From Mycobacterium alsense (GTDB lineage Bacteria > Actinomycetota > Actinomycetes > Mycobacteriales > Mycobacteriaceae), in contig NZ_MVHD01000003.1 in NCBI RefSeq assembly GCF_002086635.1, forward strand, positions 184,978-248,977: a stretch of 64,000 nt of DNA, written 5' to 3'. Below the pieces are notes generated by a model. The model did no database searches, was not told where the DNA came from, and saw only the letters and a program-made list of their open reading frames with translations. A program made the translations under genes and the position numbers. Position 1 is the stretch's first letter. Each line of letters begins with the position of its first letter. Of the stretch, positions 34,086 to 41,998 are shown one piece after another.

Positions 34086-35381
34086 TCAGCCCACGGGCGC
34101 AACCGAGTCCGCGGTCGTGAACGTCAGATGCAGTTCGCTCAGACCGCGCAGGATGTAGGTCGGCTCATAGGTGTAGCGGCGCTCGGCGCTCGGCCCGTGG
34201 TGGGCCTCGTCGATCTCGATGTGCGACATGCGGTCCAGCAGGCGCTCGATCGAGACACGGCCCTCCACCCGGGCCAACGGCCCGCCCGGGCACGAGTGCA
34301 CGCCGCGCGCGAAGGCCATGTGCTCGCGGACATTCTTGCGGTGCAGGTTGAACTCGTGCGGGTTCTCGAACCGGCGCGGGTCGCGATTGGCGGCCCCCGG
34401 AAGCACCATCACCACGGTGCCGGCCGGTATGTCGACGCCGCCGATGCGGGTTGCCCTGCGGGCCAGGCGGGAATCGCTTTTCACCGGGCTCTCCATGCGC
34501 AGCGATTCCTCGATGAAGTTCGGGATCAGGCTGCGGTCGTCACGCAGCTGCTGCTGGATATCGGGCCGCTCGCCGATGACCTGAAGGGCCGCGCTGAGCA
34601 GCTTGGCGGTGGTCTCCTGCCCGGCGGCAAAGAGGAACGTCGCCGAGCGGACCACCTCGATGACCGGGGGGGTCGACCCGTCCGGATACTTCGCGCTCGC
34701 CAGGTCGGTCAGCACGTCCTTGCGCGGTCCGCGGCGCCGGTCCTCGATGTAGGCGCAGAACTTGTCGTCGAGCCACTCCAGCGGGTTGATGCCGACCGAC
34801 TCGTGGTCCAGGGCGCCCACCCGCGAGTCGGGGCGGTCGGCGCCCAGGACGACGCGGAACTCCTTGTGGTCGTCCTCGGGGACACCGAGCAGGTCGGCGA
34901 TCACCAACGTGGCGAACGGCTTTGAGTATTCGGCGATGAACTCGCACTCGCCGTTGTGCAGGAACTCGTCGAGCTGGCGGTCGGCGAGGCGCCACATGAA
35001 CTCCTCGTTGTGCTTCAGCCGGCTCGGGGTGAGTAGCTTGCTCAGCACGGAACGGGCCCGGGTGTGGTCCGGTGGGTCCATGGTGACCATGTGCTCGTTC
35101 ATCGGAAACTGGCTGCGGTGCGCATCGATCTGCGCGCTGATGTCGTCGCCCTCGGGCTGGAACGGCAACGGGGGGAACGGCCCCCCGAGGCACACGATAT
35201 TCGAGAACGTGTCGGAGTCCTTGTAGACCTCCGTGGCCTCCTCGTAGCCGGTGACGGCGACGACCCCGTAATGCGGCAGTCGCAGCACCGGGTTTTGGCT
35301 GCGCAGGTAGTCGAAGTACGGGTGCGGGTCGGGGACCAGAGACTGATCGGTGAAAAAGTCGATCGACTCGTAGTCGTTCAT
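34086..35381 (-). CDS. cytochrome P450
   Basis: A bacterial P450 of 431 aa. The heme loop is FARGVHSCPGG (Cys364), the I-helix is AGQETT and ExxR is EESLR; NRDPRRFENPHEFNLHR is the usual meander region. A Pro follows the heme Cys, as in several actinobacterial families. No ferredoxin is adjacent, so it must use a carrier encoded elsewhere, perhaps at 4,634 or 15,538. ATG 35,381 is the best start; the longer frame adds a low-complexity stretch. It is divergent from a TetR gene. Confidence 0.93.
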   Translation of the reverse strand: MNDYESIDFFTDQSLVPDPHPYFDYLRSQNPVLRLPHYGVVAVTGYEEATEVYKDSDTFSNIVCLGGPFPPLPFQPEGDDISAQIDAHRSQFPMNEHMVTMDPPDHTRARSVLSKLLTPSRLKHNEEFMWRLADRQLDEFLHNGECEFIAEYSKPFATLVIADLLGVPEDDHKEFRVVLGADRPDSRVGALDHESVGINPLEWLDDKFCAYIEDRRRGPRKDVLTDLASAKYPDGSTPPVIEVVRSATFLFAAGQETTAKLLSAALQVIGERPDIQQQLRDDRSLIPNFIEESLRMESPVKSDSRLARRATRIGGVDIPAGTVVMVLPGAANRDPRRFENPHEFNLHRKNVREHMAFARGVHSCPGGPLARVEGRVSIERLLDRMSHIEIDEAHHGPSAERRYTYEPTYILRGLSELHLTFTTADSVAPVG

Positions 35382-35464
35382 CGGATTGCGTCTCCCTGGG
35401 CTGGGTGTACCGGTGGTGTTCGACGGCAAGCGGTATCGCCGCCCGATGGCAAGATCGAGGAACC

Positions 35465-35484
35465 TGCTGAGCACCTGCTTAGCA
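35465..35484. promoter_or_regulatory. twin 9-bp palindromes, likely TetR operator
   Basis: TGCTGAGCA (35,465-35,473) and TGCTTAGCA (35,476-35,484) are two TGCT-N-AGCA palindromes spaced 11 bp, one helical turn. They lie between the divergent P450 (start 35,381) and TetR (start 35,576) genes. Confidence 0.5.
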
Positions 35485-35575
35485 TGGCGGTAATGTCGTG
35501 GTCAAGGCCGCGGGACCGTGTCACGATACGATCCGTGTGGTCGGCACGGGTGCGCAGAGAGTGTGGGGTGAAGCC

Positions 35576-36298
35576 ATGACACCGCCTTCCGTCGCCCGCA
35601 GGATCGGGGCGCCGGACGCGAAGAATCGCGGCCTGCTTCTCGACGCGGCCGAGCAGCTGATGCTCGAGGAGGGCTACGCCGCCGTGACGTCGCGCCGGCT
35701 CGCCAGCCGGGCGGGGCTGAAACCCCAACTCGTGCACTACTACTTCCGGACCATGGACGAGCTGTTCCTCGAAGTATTCCGCCGCCGCGCCGAAGAGGGC
35801 CTGCAAGTGCAGGCGCGAGCGCTGCAATCGCCGCAACCCTTGTGGGCGCTCTGGAGATTCGGCACCGATCCCGGGTTCACCCGAATCTCCATGGAATTCA
35901 TGGCGCTGGCGAACCACCGCAAAGAGATGCGGGCCGAAATCGCTTACTACGCCGAACGTTTCCGCGACGAACAACGCCAAGCCGTGGCGGCTGCGCTGGA
36001 ACGCTACGGCTTGAACAACCCAAGCGCCAACCCGGACATGCCACCGGTCGTCTGGACGGTCCTGATGACCAGCCTCTCGCGGTTTCTGGTGCTCGAGCGG
36101 GCGGTCGGCATCTCCGGCGGTCACGCCGAAACGCTGGAGCTGGTGGAAAGTTACCTGCGCCGCCTCGAGGGCGAGCCGCAGCCCGTTGCGGGCGTGCCGG
36201 AGGAGTGGGTGGTTCACCAGGTTCGCAGCGAACAGAGCGCGCCCTTGGGGCCGACCTTGGAAACCACGACCTTGCCGTCGACCGACAGGTCGCACTGA
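35576..36298 (+). CDS. TetR-family transcriptional regulator
   Basis: A 240-aa TetR-type regulator with a helix-turn-helix at about 37-57 (AVTSRRLASRAGLKPQLVHYYF). The C-terminus is long, and its last 28 codons overlap the convergent secreted-protein gene. GGGG-rich sequence precedes ATG 35,576. It is divergent from the P450 at 34,086, with twin small palindromes in between, so it probably controls that P450 and itself. A role for the GAGAAT-type sites elsewhere cannot be excluded. Confidence 0.9.
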   Translation: MTPPSVARRIGAPDAKNRGLLLDAAEQLMLEEGYAAVTSRRLASRAGLKPQLVHYYFRTMDELFLEVFRRRAEEGLQVQARALQSPQPLWALWRFGTDPGFTRISMEFMALANHRKEMRAEIAYYAERFRDEQRQAVAAALERYGLNNPSANPDMPPVVWTVLMTSLSRFLVLERAVGISGGHAETLELVESYLRRLEGEPQPVAGVPEEWVVHQVRSEQSAPLGPTLETTTLPSTDRSH

Positions 36299-36648
36299 AT
36301 GCCGGGCGTCCCGGGTTCCCGCCCCGTGGTCACCGTCACCATCGCCCACTGATCGGGATTCAGCAGGTTCACCGGCTGCACCCATGGCTTGCCGGGGGCG
36401 ATGTCGGCGTGGACCTGCGGGGTGAATTGATACGGGTTGTGGCTGTAGTCGGAGAACAGGGTCGGGTCCTGATCCTGGTAGAAGATGTCGACGTAGGCCG
36501 GGTTGCGGGACGAAACGATGTAGACGACCTGGTGCCACACCGGGTCGGCGTGCGCCGGTCCGGGGCTGACCAACAGGCCCGTCAGTCCCAACGCCAGCGC
36601 CGAGACGACGCCCAGCGGTTTCTTCGCGGTGCTTGCGGTGGTGCTCAT
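36214..36648 (-). CDS. secreted protein with MmpS-like C-terminal pattern
   Basis: A 144-aa exported protein. The signal peptide ends at AHA-D (about residue 34). The mature part, from VWHQVVYIVSSRNPAYVDIF to CDLSVDGKVVVSKVGPKGAL then CSL, recalls the small beta-sandwich of MmpS proteins, including two cysteines that may pair. This likeness is by eye and moderate. Its ATG overlaps the enoyl-CoA hydratase stop (ATGA), so it is co-expressed with that enzyme. Its 3' end overlaps the TetR gene by 85 bases. Confidence 0.7.
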   Translation of the reverse strand: MSTTASTAKKPLGVVSALALGLTGLLVSPGPAHADPVWHQVVYIVSSRNPAYVDIFYQDQDPTLFSDYSHNPYQFTPQVHADIAPGKPWVQPVNLLNPDQWAMVTVTTGREPGTPGIQCDLSVDGKVVVSKVGPKGALCSLRTW

Positions 36649-37391
36649 GTCGCTCCTCCGGCTGCCGGGCGCGGACTGGCGGTGCGGTTCATCACCCGCT
36701 CTGCGGCCTGCCAGTGGGCGTCGGCAACCCACAGCCGTGCAAAGGATGCTATCGCTTCATCAGCGGAAACGCCGCTGATTACCCGCTTTATCTCGGCCGC
36801 CGGGCGGCGGGCCAGCGACGTGGCGACCGATCGCCACCCGTCGTCGAAAGAGGCGCGGGGAAACACCACGTCCACCAACCCAATCCGCTCGGCCTCGGCC
36901 GCGTCGAGGACCGTTCCGCTGCCGGCGAGGAGCAGCGCCTTGCTCTTGCCGACGATCGCGGCCAGCCGTTCGGCGCCGCCCCAGGCCGGCATGATCTCCA
37001 GCGCCACCTGATTGAAGGCGATCTTGATGTCGTCGGCGGCCACCCGGATGTCGGCGGCGACGGCGAATTCGGCACCGCCGCCGAAGGCGTGGCCGTTGAG
37101 CGCCGCGACGACCGGAGCCGGGAACGCCGCCAGCTGGTCGCAGATGGACCGCATCCGCTTGGCCATTGCCGCGGCGCCTTCCTCGGTGCGCAGCGCGCTC
37201 AATTCCTTGAGGTCCCCGCCCGAGACGAAAGCCTTGTCGCCCGCGCCCTTGATGACCAGCGTTTGCGCACCGGCCGCGGCATCGATGGCCTTCTCCAGTT
37301 GTTCCATGGTGTCCAGCGCGATGGCGTTGCGGGCGTGGGGGCGGTCGATGGTGAGCACCGCCAACCCGTCCCCGAACTCCAGGTCCACCAT
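36645..37391 (-). CDS. enoyl-CoA hydratase/isomerase family protein
   Basis: A crotonase-fold enzyme of 248 aa. VSGGDLKEL and NGHAFGGGAEFAVAADIR form the oxyanion hole. Glu116, in GGGAEF, takes the place of the first catalytic Glu, and IAFNQVALEIMPAWGG is the second active-site loop, where the usual Glu seems to be Gln or Ala. Hydratase, isomerase or decarboxylase activity is therefore open. Two tandem operator copies lie upstream (37,421 and 37,443). It overlaps the downstream secreted-protein gene. Confidence 0.85.
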   Translation of the reverse strand: MVDLEFGDGLAVLTIDRPHARNAIALDTMEQLEKAIDAAAGAQTLVIKGAGDKAFVSGGDLKELSALRTEEGAAAMAKRMRSICDQLAAFPAPVVAALNGHAFGGGAEFAVAADIRVAADDIKIAFNQVALEIMPAWGGAERLAAIVGKSKALLLAGSGTVLDAAEAERIGLVDVVFPRASFDDGWRSVATSLARRPAAEIKRVISGVSADEAIASFARLWVADAHWQAAERVMNRTASPRPAAGGAT

Positions 37392-37420
37392 GGGTGTTTG
37401 CTCCTAAAACGAGAACCGCC

Positions 37421-37435
37421 GATATTGGCATTCTC
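37421..37435. promoter_or_regulatory. GATATT-N3-ATTCTC operator copy
   Basis: GATATT-GGC-ATTCTC lies 30 bases before the enoyl-CoA hydratase start and 8 bp from a second copy at 37,443, so two dimers could bind side by side. An extra half-site GAGAAC sits at 37,411. Confidence 0.5.
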
Positions 37436-37442
37436 TTTCGGG

Positions 37443-37457
37443 GAGAATAACATCATC
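37443..37457. promoter_or_regulatory. GAGAAT-N3-ATCATC operator copy
   Basis: GAGAAT-AAC-ATCATC is the second of two adjacent copies in the divergent gap between the enoyl-CoA hydratase (start 37,391) and the lipoprotein (start 37,504). Confidence 0.45.
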
Positions 37458-37503
37458 GCAGCAGGCCCAGAAGTTTCGTCCAGCCAGGGATCGAGGTGGC
37501 CCA

Positions 37504-37926
37504 GTGCGTAACCGGATCGTGGTGCTGGCGGTCGCGACGGTCGCCGTGGCCGGCCTCGGCGCCTGTAGTCCCAAGCCCCAGACGCAGATCTCCAGCACGG
37601 CGTCGGTGACCGTGGACGGCCACGACGCGAAGATCCACGTCGTCAAGTGCAGCCAGTTGGAGTGGTACCGGACGATCGCCATCGGCGGCGACTTCGCCGG
37701 GGCCACGGTCGTCATCGATCAACGAGCCGAGCCGCTGACCGCCGAGTCGGTGCGGATCCAGAATCTGGGCGGCTTCACCGGGATGTACTCGGCGCACGAC
37801 GGGGGCAACGCGGACATGAGCCTGAGCGGCGACCGGTTCACGATCACCGGCACCGCGAACGGCTACAAGACCGACAAGCCGGGCGACGCGGCGTCGGCCA
37901 GCTTCAAGATCGTGGCGACCTGCTGA
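37504..37926 (+). CDS. LpqH-like (19 kDa antigen family) lipoprotein
   Basis: A 140-aa lipoprotein. The signal peptide ends in the lipobox LGAC, with Cys21 as lipidation site. The mature domain, with VTVDGHDAKIHVVKCSQLEW and FTITGTANGYKT, matches the LpqH family fold, including two further cysteines that may pair. It faces the outside of the cell. It is divergent from the enoyl-CoA hydratase gene across the double operator, so it may be expressed with the catabolic genes. It starts at GTG 37,504. Confidence 0.88.
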   Translation: MRNRIVVLAVATVAVAGLGACSPKPQTQISSTASVTVDGHDAKIHVVKCSQLEWYRTIAIGGDFAGATVVIDQRAEPLTAESVRIQNLGGFTGMYSAHDGGNADMSLSGDRFTITGTANGYKTDKPGDAASASFKIVATC

Positions 37927-37979
37927 GGAGCACTGGCCCGCACCGGGTGAGGCGGGCCCGTTGCGCCCGGCTGCTCGTA

Positions 37980-37994
37980 GAGAATAGTATTCTC
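37980..37994. promoter_or_regulatory. GAGAAT-N3-ATTCTC operator copy (perfect palindrome)
   Basis: GAGAAT-AGT-ATTCTC is perfect and extends one more base pair on each side (AGAGAAT...ATTCTCT). It lies 22 bases before the amidohydrolase start at 38,017, overlapping the expected promoter. Confidence 0.65.
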
Positions 37995-38016
37995 TGAAAT
38001 TGCGAAGGAGGATTCC

Positions 38017-39207
38017 ATGGGCCAGTTGTCGCATCGGGAGGACGTCCCGTTCCCGATCTTTGACGCGGACAATCACCTGTATGAACCGCCGGAGGCGCTG
38101 ACAAAGTTTCTGCCCAAGGAGTACAAGGACTACGTCCAGTACGTGCAGATCAACGGTCGCACCAAGATCGCCATCCGCGGTCACATCAGCAACTACATCC
38201 CCAACCCGACCTTCGAGGTCGTCGCCCGGCCGGGCGCGTGGGAGGAGTACTTCAAGTACGGCAACCCCGAGGGGAAGACAAAGCGCGAGCTGTTCGGCGA
38301 GCCGATGCGCGCGATCCCGGCGTTCTTCGAGCCCGGCCCGCGCCTGGAGAAGATGAACGAGCTGGGCCTGGACCGCACCCTGATGTTCCCGACGCTGGCC
38401 AGCCTGCTCGAGGAGCGGCTGCGCGACGACCCGGTCGCGATCCACGTCCTGATCCACGCGCTGAACGAGTGGCTCGACGAGGTCTGGGGCTTCAACTACC
38501 AGAACCGTATCTTCACCACGCCGGTCATCACCCTGCCGATCGTCGAGAAGGCGATTGAGGAGCTGGAGTGGGCGGTCAAGCGCGGTGCCCGCTGCATCCT
38601 GATCCGCCCGGCTCCCGTTCCCGGCTTCCGCGGCCCGCGGTCGTTCGCGGTGCCCGAGTTCGACCCGTTCTGGGAGCGGGTCGTCGAGCACGACGTGCTG
38701 GTCGGCATGCACTCCAGCGACAGCGGCTACTCCCGGTACACCTCCGAGTGGGACGGCGCCGAACAGGAGATGCTGCCGTTCCAAACCAATGCGATGGGCA
38801 TCCTCAACGAGTGGCGGCCGATCCAGGACGCGGTGGGGTCGTGGGTGATCCACGGCGCGCTCTACCGCCACCCGAAGCTGAAGGTCGCGATCGTCGAGGC
38901 CGGGTCGAAGTGGATGACCCCGCTGCTCGACGGCCTGGCGGAGGTCTTCCGTAAGGCGCCGGAGGCTTTCCCGAGCGACCCCGTCGAGATGGTCAAGAAC
39001 CGCATCCACGTCAGCCCGTTCTTCGAGGACGGCATCGACGACCTGATCAGCCTCGTCGGGGTGGACCAGGTCCTGTACGGCTCGGACTGGCCGCACCCGG
39101 AGGGACTGGCGGAGCCGACGTATTACGTCAACGCGCTGTCGCACCTGTCCGTCGACGACCAGGCGAAGATCATGGGCGGCAACCTCGGTCGGCTCGTCAC
39201 GGTGTGA
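38017..39207 (+). CDS. amidohydrolase family (ACMSD-like TIM barrel) protein
   Basis: A 396-aa amidohydrolase-2 protein. The first motif is D-A-D-N-H (Asp16, Asp18, His20) and the late catalytic aspartate is kept in YGSDWPHPEG (Asp357), so it should be active. It is related to the pair at 8,029 and 9,211. AAGGAGG lies about 7 bases before the ATG. It is first in a run with the acyl-CoA ligase, behind a perfect GAGAAT-N3-ATTCTC operator. It may hydrolyse or decarboxylate a ring-derived acid before CoA activation; that order is an inference. Confidence 0.87.
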   Translation: MGQLSHREDVPFPIFDADNHLYEPPEALTKFLPKEYKDYVQYVQINGRTKIAIRGHISNYIPNPTFEVVARPGAWEEYFKYGNPEGKTKRELFGEPMRAIPAFFEPGPRLEKMNELGLDRTLMFPTLASLLEERLRDDPVAIHVLIHALNEWLDEVWGFNYQNRIFTTPVITLPIVEKAIEELEWAVKRGARCILIRPAPVPGFRGPRSFAVPEFDPFWERVVEHDVLVGMHSSDSGYSRYTSEWDGAEQEMLPFQTNAMGILNEWRPIQDAVGSWVIHGALYRHPKLKVAIVEAGSKWMTPLLDGLAEVFRKAPEAFPSDPVEMVKNRIHVSPFFEDGIDDLISLVGVDQVLYGSDWPHPEGLAEPTYYVNALSHLSVDDQAKIMGGNLGRLVTV

Positions 39208-39259
39208 CCCGCGCTGCGACGAGCAAGGGCGCGAAGCGCCCGATGAGGAACAGCGCGAG

Positions 39260-40723
39260 ATGACCGAGGCCGGTCACGCATGGCGGACCATCCCCGAGAT
39301 GGTCTTGAGCGCGGCGGACCGCTTCGGCGACGCGGAAGCGATAGTCGACGGTCCGCTGCGCCTCACCTTCGCCCAGACTGCCCGGCGAATACGTTGCGCC
39401 GCCGGGGCTTTCGCGGACCTGGGGATTGACAAGGGCGATCGGGTCGCGATCTGGGCGCCCAACTCCGCGGAGTGGATAATCGCGGCGTTCGGGCTGCTCA
39501 CCGCCGGGGGTGTGCTGGTGCCGGTGAACACCCGCTTCAAGACCGAGGAGGCCGGCGACATCATCGCGCGCAGCGGGGCGAAGGCCGTCCTGGTGCAGAA
39601 GGGCTTCCTGGGTCAGGATTACACTCTGCCCTCTTCGAAGCCCACCGGCCTTCTGCCGATCATCGATCTGAAGTCCGACTTCCTTTCCGGCGGTTCGCCG
39701 TTCGAGCGGCCGGTGAGCGGCGTGGACGTCTCGGACGTCATCTTCACCTCGGGCACGACCGGCCGCCCCAAGGGCGCGATGATGAACCACCTGCAGACGC
39801 TGCGGATGTATGAGGAGTGGGCGACGCTCGCCGACCTACGGGAGGGCGACCGCTACTTGCAGATCAACCCCTACTTCCACACCTTCGGCCTGAAGGCGGG
39901 TCTCATCACGTCCTTTCTGCGCGGCGCGACGATGCTGCCGGTCGCGGTTTTCGACGTCGACACCGTGGTGGATCTCATTGGCCGGGAACGCATCACGATG
40001 CTGCCCGGCCCGCCGACGCTGTACCACTCGTTGCTGACGGTCCGCGACAAGACCAAGCTTTCGACGTTGCGCGCGGGGGTGACCGGCGCCGCCGACATCC
40101 CCGTCGAACTGGTCCGTCGCATACACAGCGAATTGCCGTTCCAGACGCTGATGACCGGCTACGGGCTCACCGAGGCCGGCAACGTGACCCTGTCCCGGCC
40201 CGGCGACTCCTTCGAGGACGTCGCCACCACCGCGGGCCTGCCGTGTGATGGCGTCGAGGTGCGCATCGCCGACGACGGCGAGGTGCTGGTTCGCGGCTAC
40301 GGGGTCATGCAGGGCTACCTCGACGACCCCGTCGCCACCGCCGAGGCGGTCGACGCCGATGGCTGGCTGCACACCGGAGACCTCGGCAACCTGGACGACT
40401 CGGGTCGCCTCCGGGTGGTCGGCCGCAAGAAGGACATGTTCATCGTCGGCGGATTCAACGCGTATCCGGCCGAGATCGAGGGCTTCCTGATGAGCCACCC
40501 CGCGGTCGCGCAGGCGGCGGTCATCGGCGTTTCCGACGAGCGGCTGGGGGAGGTGGGCAAGGCTTTCGTGGTCCGTAAGGGGGCCGACACCGTCAGCGCC
40601 GACGAATTGATCGCCTGGTGCCGGGACCGCATGGCGGGCTTCAAGGTGCCGCGGTCGGTGCAGTTCCTCGAGGAGCTCCCGCTCAACGCAACCGGCAAGG
40701 TGGTCAAGGATCTGCTGCGCTAG
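39260..40723 (+). CDS. acyl-CoA ligase (FadD type, AMP-forming)
   Basis: An ANL-family ligase of 487 aa. The P-loop is TSGTTGRPKG (163-172). HTGDLGNLDDSGRLRVVGRKKDMFIVG-type hinge and A8 motifs are present, and the catalytic Lys is in NATGKVVKDL (Lys480). It activates a carboxylic acid with ATP and CoA. The length and motifs resemble FadD3-like ligases that act on sterol ring remnants, but specificity cannot be read by eye. It lies 52 bases after the amidohydrolase gene and is probably in the same transcript. Confidence 0.9.
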   Translation: MTEAGHAWRTIPEMVLSAADRFGDAEAIVDGPLRLTFAQTARRIRCAAGAFADLGIDKGDRVAIWAPNSAEWIIAAFGLLTAGGVLVPVNTRFKTEEAGDIIARSGAKAVLVQKGFLGQDYTLPSSKPTGLLPIIDLKSDFLSGGSPFERPVSGVDVSDVIFTSGTTGRPKGAMMNHLQTLRMYEEWATLADLREGDRYLQINPYFHTFGLKAGLITSFLRGATMLPVAVFDVDTVVDLIGRERITMLPGPPTLYHSLLTVRDKTKLSTLRAGVTGAADIPVELVRRIHSELPFQTLMTGYGLTEAGNVTLSRPGDSFEDVATTAGLPCDGVEVRIADDGEVLVRGYGVMQGYLDDPVATAEAVDADGWLHTGDLGNLDDSGRLRVVGRKKDMFIVGGFNAYPAEIEGFLMSHPAVAQAAVIGVSDERLGEVGKAFVVRKGADTVSADELIAWCRDRMAGFKVPRSVQFLEELPLNATGKVVKDLLR

Positions 40724-41059
40724 CGCCCGTGGTCCGTATGCTCGATCGGAGAACCGCATTTCCCCTGCATGTCAGGCGTTTGCCGGGGCGCCGCTCGCCG
40801 AAGGCGAGGGGACGGGCGGGAGAGGGTGATAACGTGGCTCTCTTAGTCGTCACGATATGCGGGGCGGAAGAATATCGGCGCAGGTGCTCGCGCCCTGGCG
40901 CGCGGCCCGAGTAGGGTTGCCCAACGGCGGCGGCGACGCCCATGCCGGGATGCGGTCCGCCGACCGTCGGCGGCTACGAGCGGACTTGCCACGACGGGCA
41001 AGCGGGTAGAGGAGTTTGGCATTGAGTCACGAGCAGCCTATTTTTCGGGCTGGTGAGCA
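40724..41059. other. intergenic region before the second Mce-associated pair
   Basis: A gap of 336 bases with no supported gene. It contains the promoter-like block at 40,826. A weak GAGAAC-CGC-ATTTCC match at 40,749 is not convincing as an operator. Confidence 0.5.
40826..40844 (+). promoter_or_regulatory. promoter-like block shared by both Mce-associated gene pairs
   Basis: GTGATAACGTGGCTCTCTT differs at one base of 19 from the block upstream of the other Mce-associated pair (30,006-30,024, opposite strand). GATAAC would be the -10 element. Here the gene starts 215 bases downstream, so a long leader is implied. Confidence 0.5.
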
Positions 41060-41998
41060 GTGAGTGGCGGCGCCCGCCAGAATGCCGCTGACACGAAATC
41101 GGTTTCGGTGAACGAGGACGAGACCCCGGGCACCGCCGCCGAAATCCGCGCGCTGGCCGAACAGGCCGAGGCGGAGGCCCAAGAGGCGGAAGCCCTCGCC
41201 GCCGCCGCCCGCGCCCGCGCCCGCGCCATCCAATTGCGTCGCGAGGCAGAACTCGCCGAGGCCAACCAAGCCAAACAAACCAGCGCGGTAGTCCCCGAAG
41301 CCCCAGCGGAGCGCGCGGCGGAGCCCGCGATTGAACAGGAACCGGACGCGACGGAATCCGCCACGGCCGAGGCGCCTTCCGACGCCCCCGGGGCCGAGGA
41401 GTATCCGGAGGACGCCACCGCGGAAGCCGAGACCGAGGCTCCCGCCGACGCCACGGAACCGGCGGCACGCCGCTCCCGGTTGCGTCGGCTGTCCGGGCGC
41501 CTTCGCCGCCCCAAGTGGTCCACCCTCGCCGCGTACCTGGCGATCCTCGTCACCATTGCCGCCCTGGCGGGCAGCGGCTACATGGTCAAGGACCATCGCG
41601 ACGCCGTCCGTCAGCATCGGCGTGCGGCCGAGTTCGAGGCGGCGGCGAAGCAGGGCGTTGTGACGTTGACGTCGCTGGACTTCAACCACGCCAAGGAGGG
41701 AGTGCAGCGCATCGTCGAGAACTCCACCGGCACGTTCAAGGACGATTTCCTCAAGATGGCCGACGATTTCACCAAAGTGGTGGAGCAGTCGAAGGTGGTT
41801 TCGCAAGGTTCCGTTCAGCAAGCGGCGGTGGAGCTGGACTCGATGACGGCCGACTCGGCGGTGGTGCTGGTCGCCTCCACGTCGGAGGTCACGAATGCGG
41901 CTGGCGCCAAGCAGGATCCACGTAACTACCGGCTCATTGTGACGGTCGCCCGCGACGGTGGACAGCTCAAGATTTCGAAAGTCGAGTTCGTGCCGTGA
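41060..41998 (+). CDS. Mce-associated membrane protein (long type)
   Basis: A 312-aa protein. An Ala/Glu/Arg-rich coiled-coil stretch (26-70) and an acidic Ala/Pro-rich linker (75-138) lead to a basic patch, a membrane helix at about 155-175, and an outer domain ending RDGGQLKISKVEFVP. It is a paralogue of the product of 29,293-29,979 with a much longer cytoplasmic N-terminus. The start is GTG 41,060; a GTG at 41,108 is an alternative. The stop overlaps the next gene by 4 bases. No mce genes lie beside this pair. Confidence 0.83.
   Translation: MSGGARQNAADTKSVSVNEDETPGTAAEIRALAEQAEAEAQEAEALAAAARARARAIQLRREAELAEANQAKQTSAVVPEAPAERAAEPAIEQEPDATESATAEAPSDAPGAEEYPEDATAEAETEAPADATEPAARRSRLRRLSGRLRRPKWSTLAAYLAILVTIAALAGSGYMVKDHRDAVRQHRRAAEFEAAAKQGVVTLTSLDFNHAKEGVQRIVENSTGTFKDDFLKMADDFTKVVEQSKVVSQGSVQQAAVELDSMTADSAVVLVASTSEVTNAAGAKQDPRNYRLIVTVARDGGQLKISKVEFVP

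Noticed and set aside
40749..40763. GAGAAC-CGC-ATTTCC as a further operator copy
   Set aside because: The right half matches at only 4 of 6 bases, and it lies downstream of the ligase gene, far from the next start.
40834..40914. Short leader peptide beginning VALLVVT within the shared promoter block
   Set aside because: The matching frame in the other copy stops after four codons, and neither has a ribosome-binding site.
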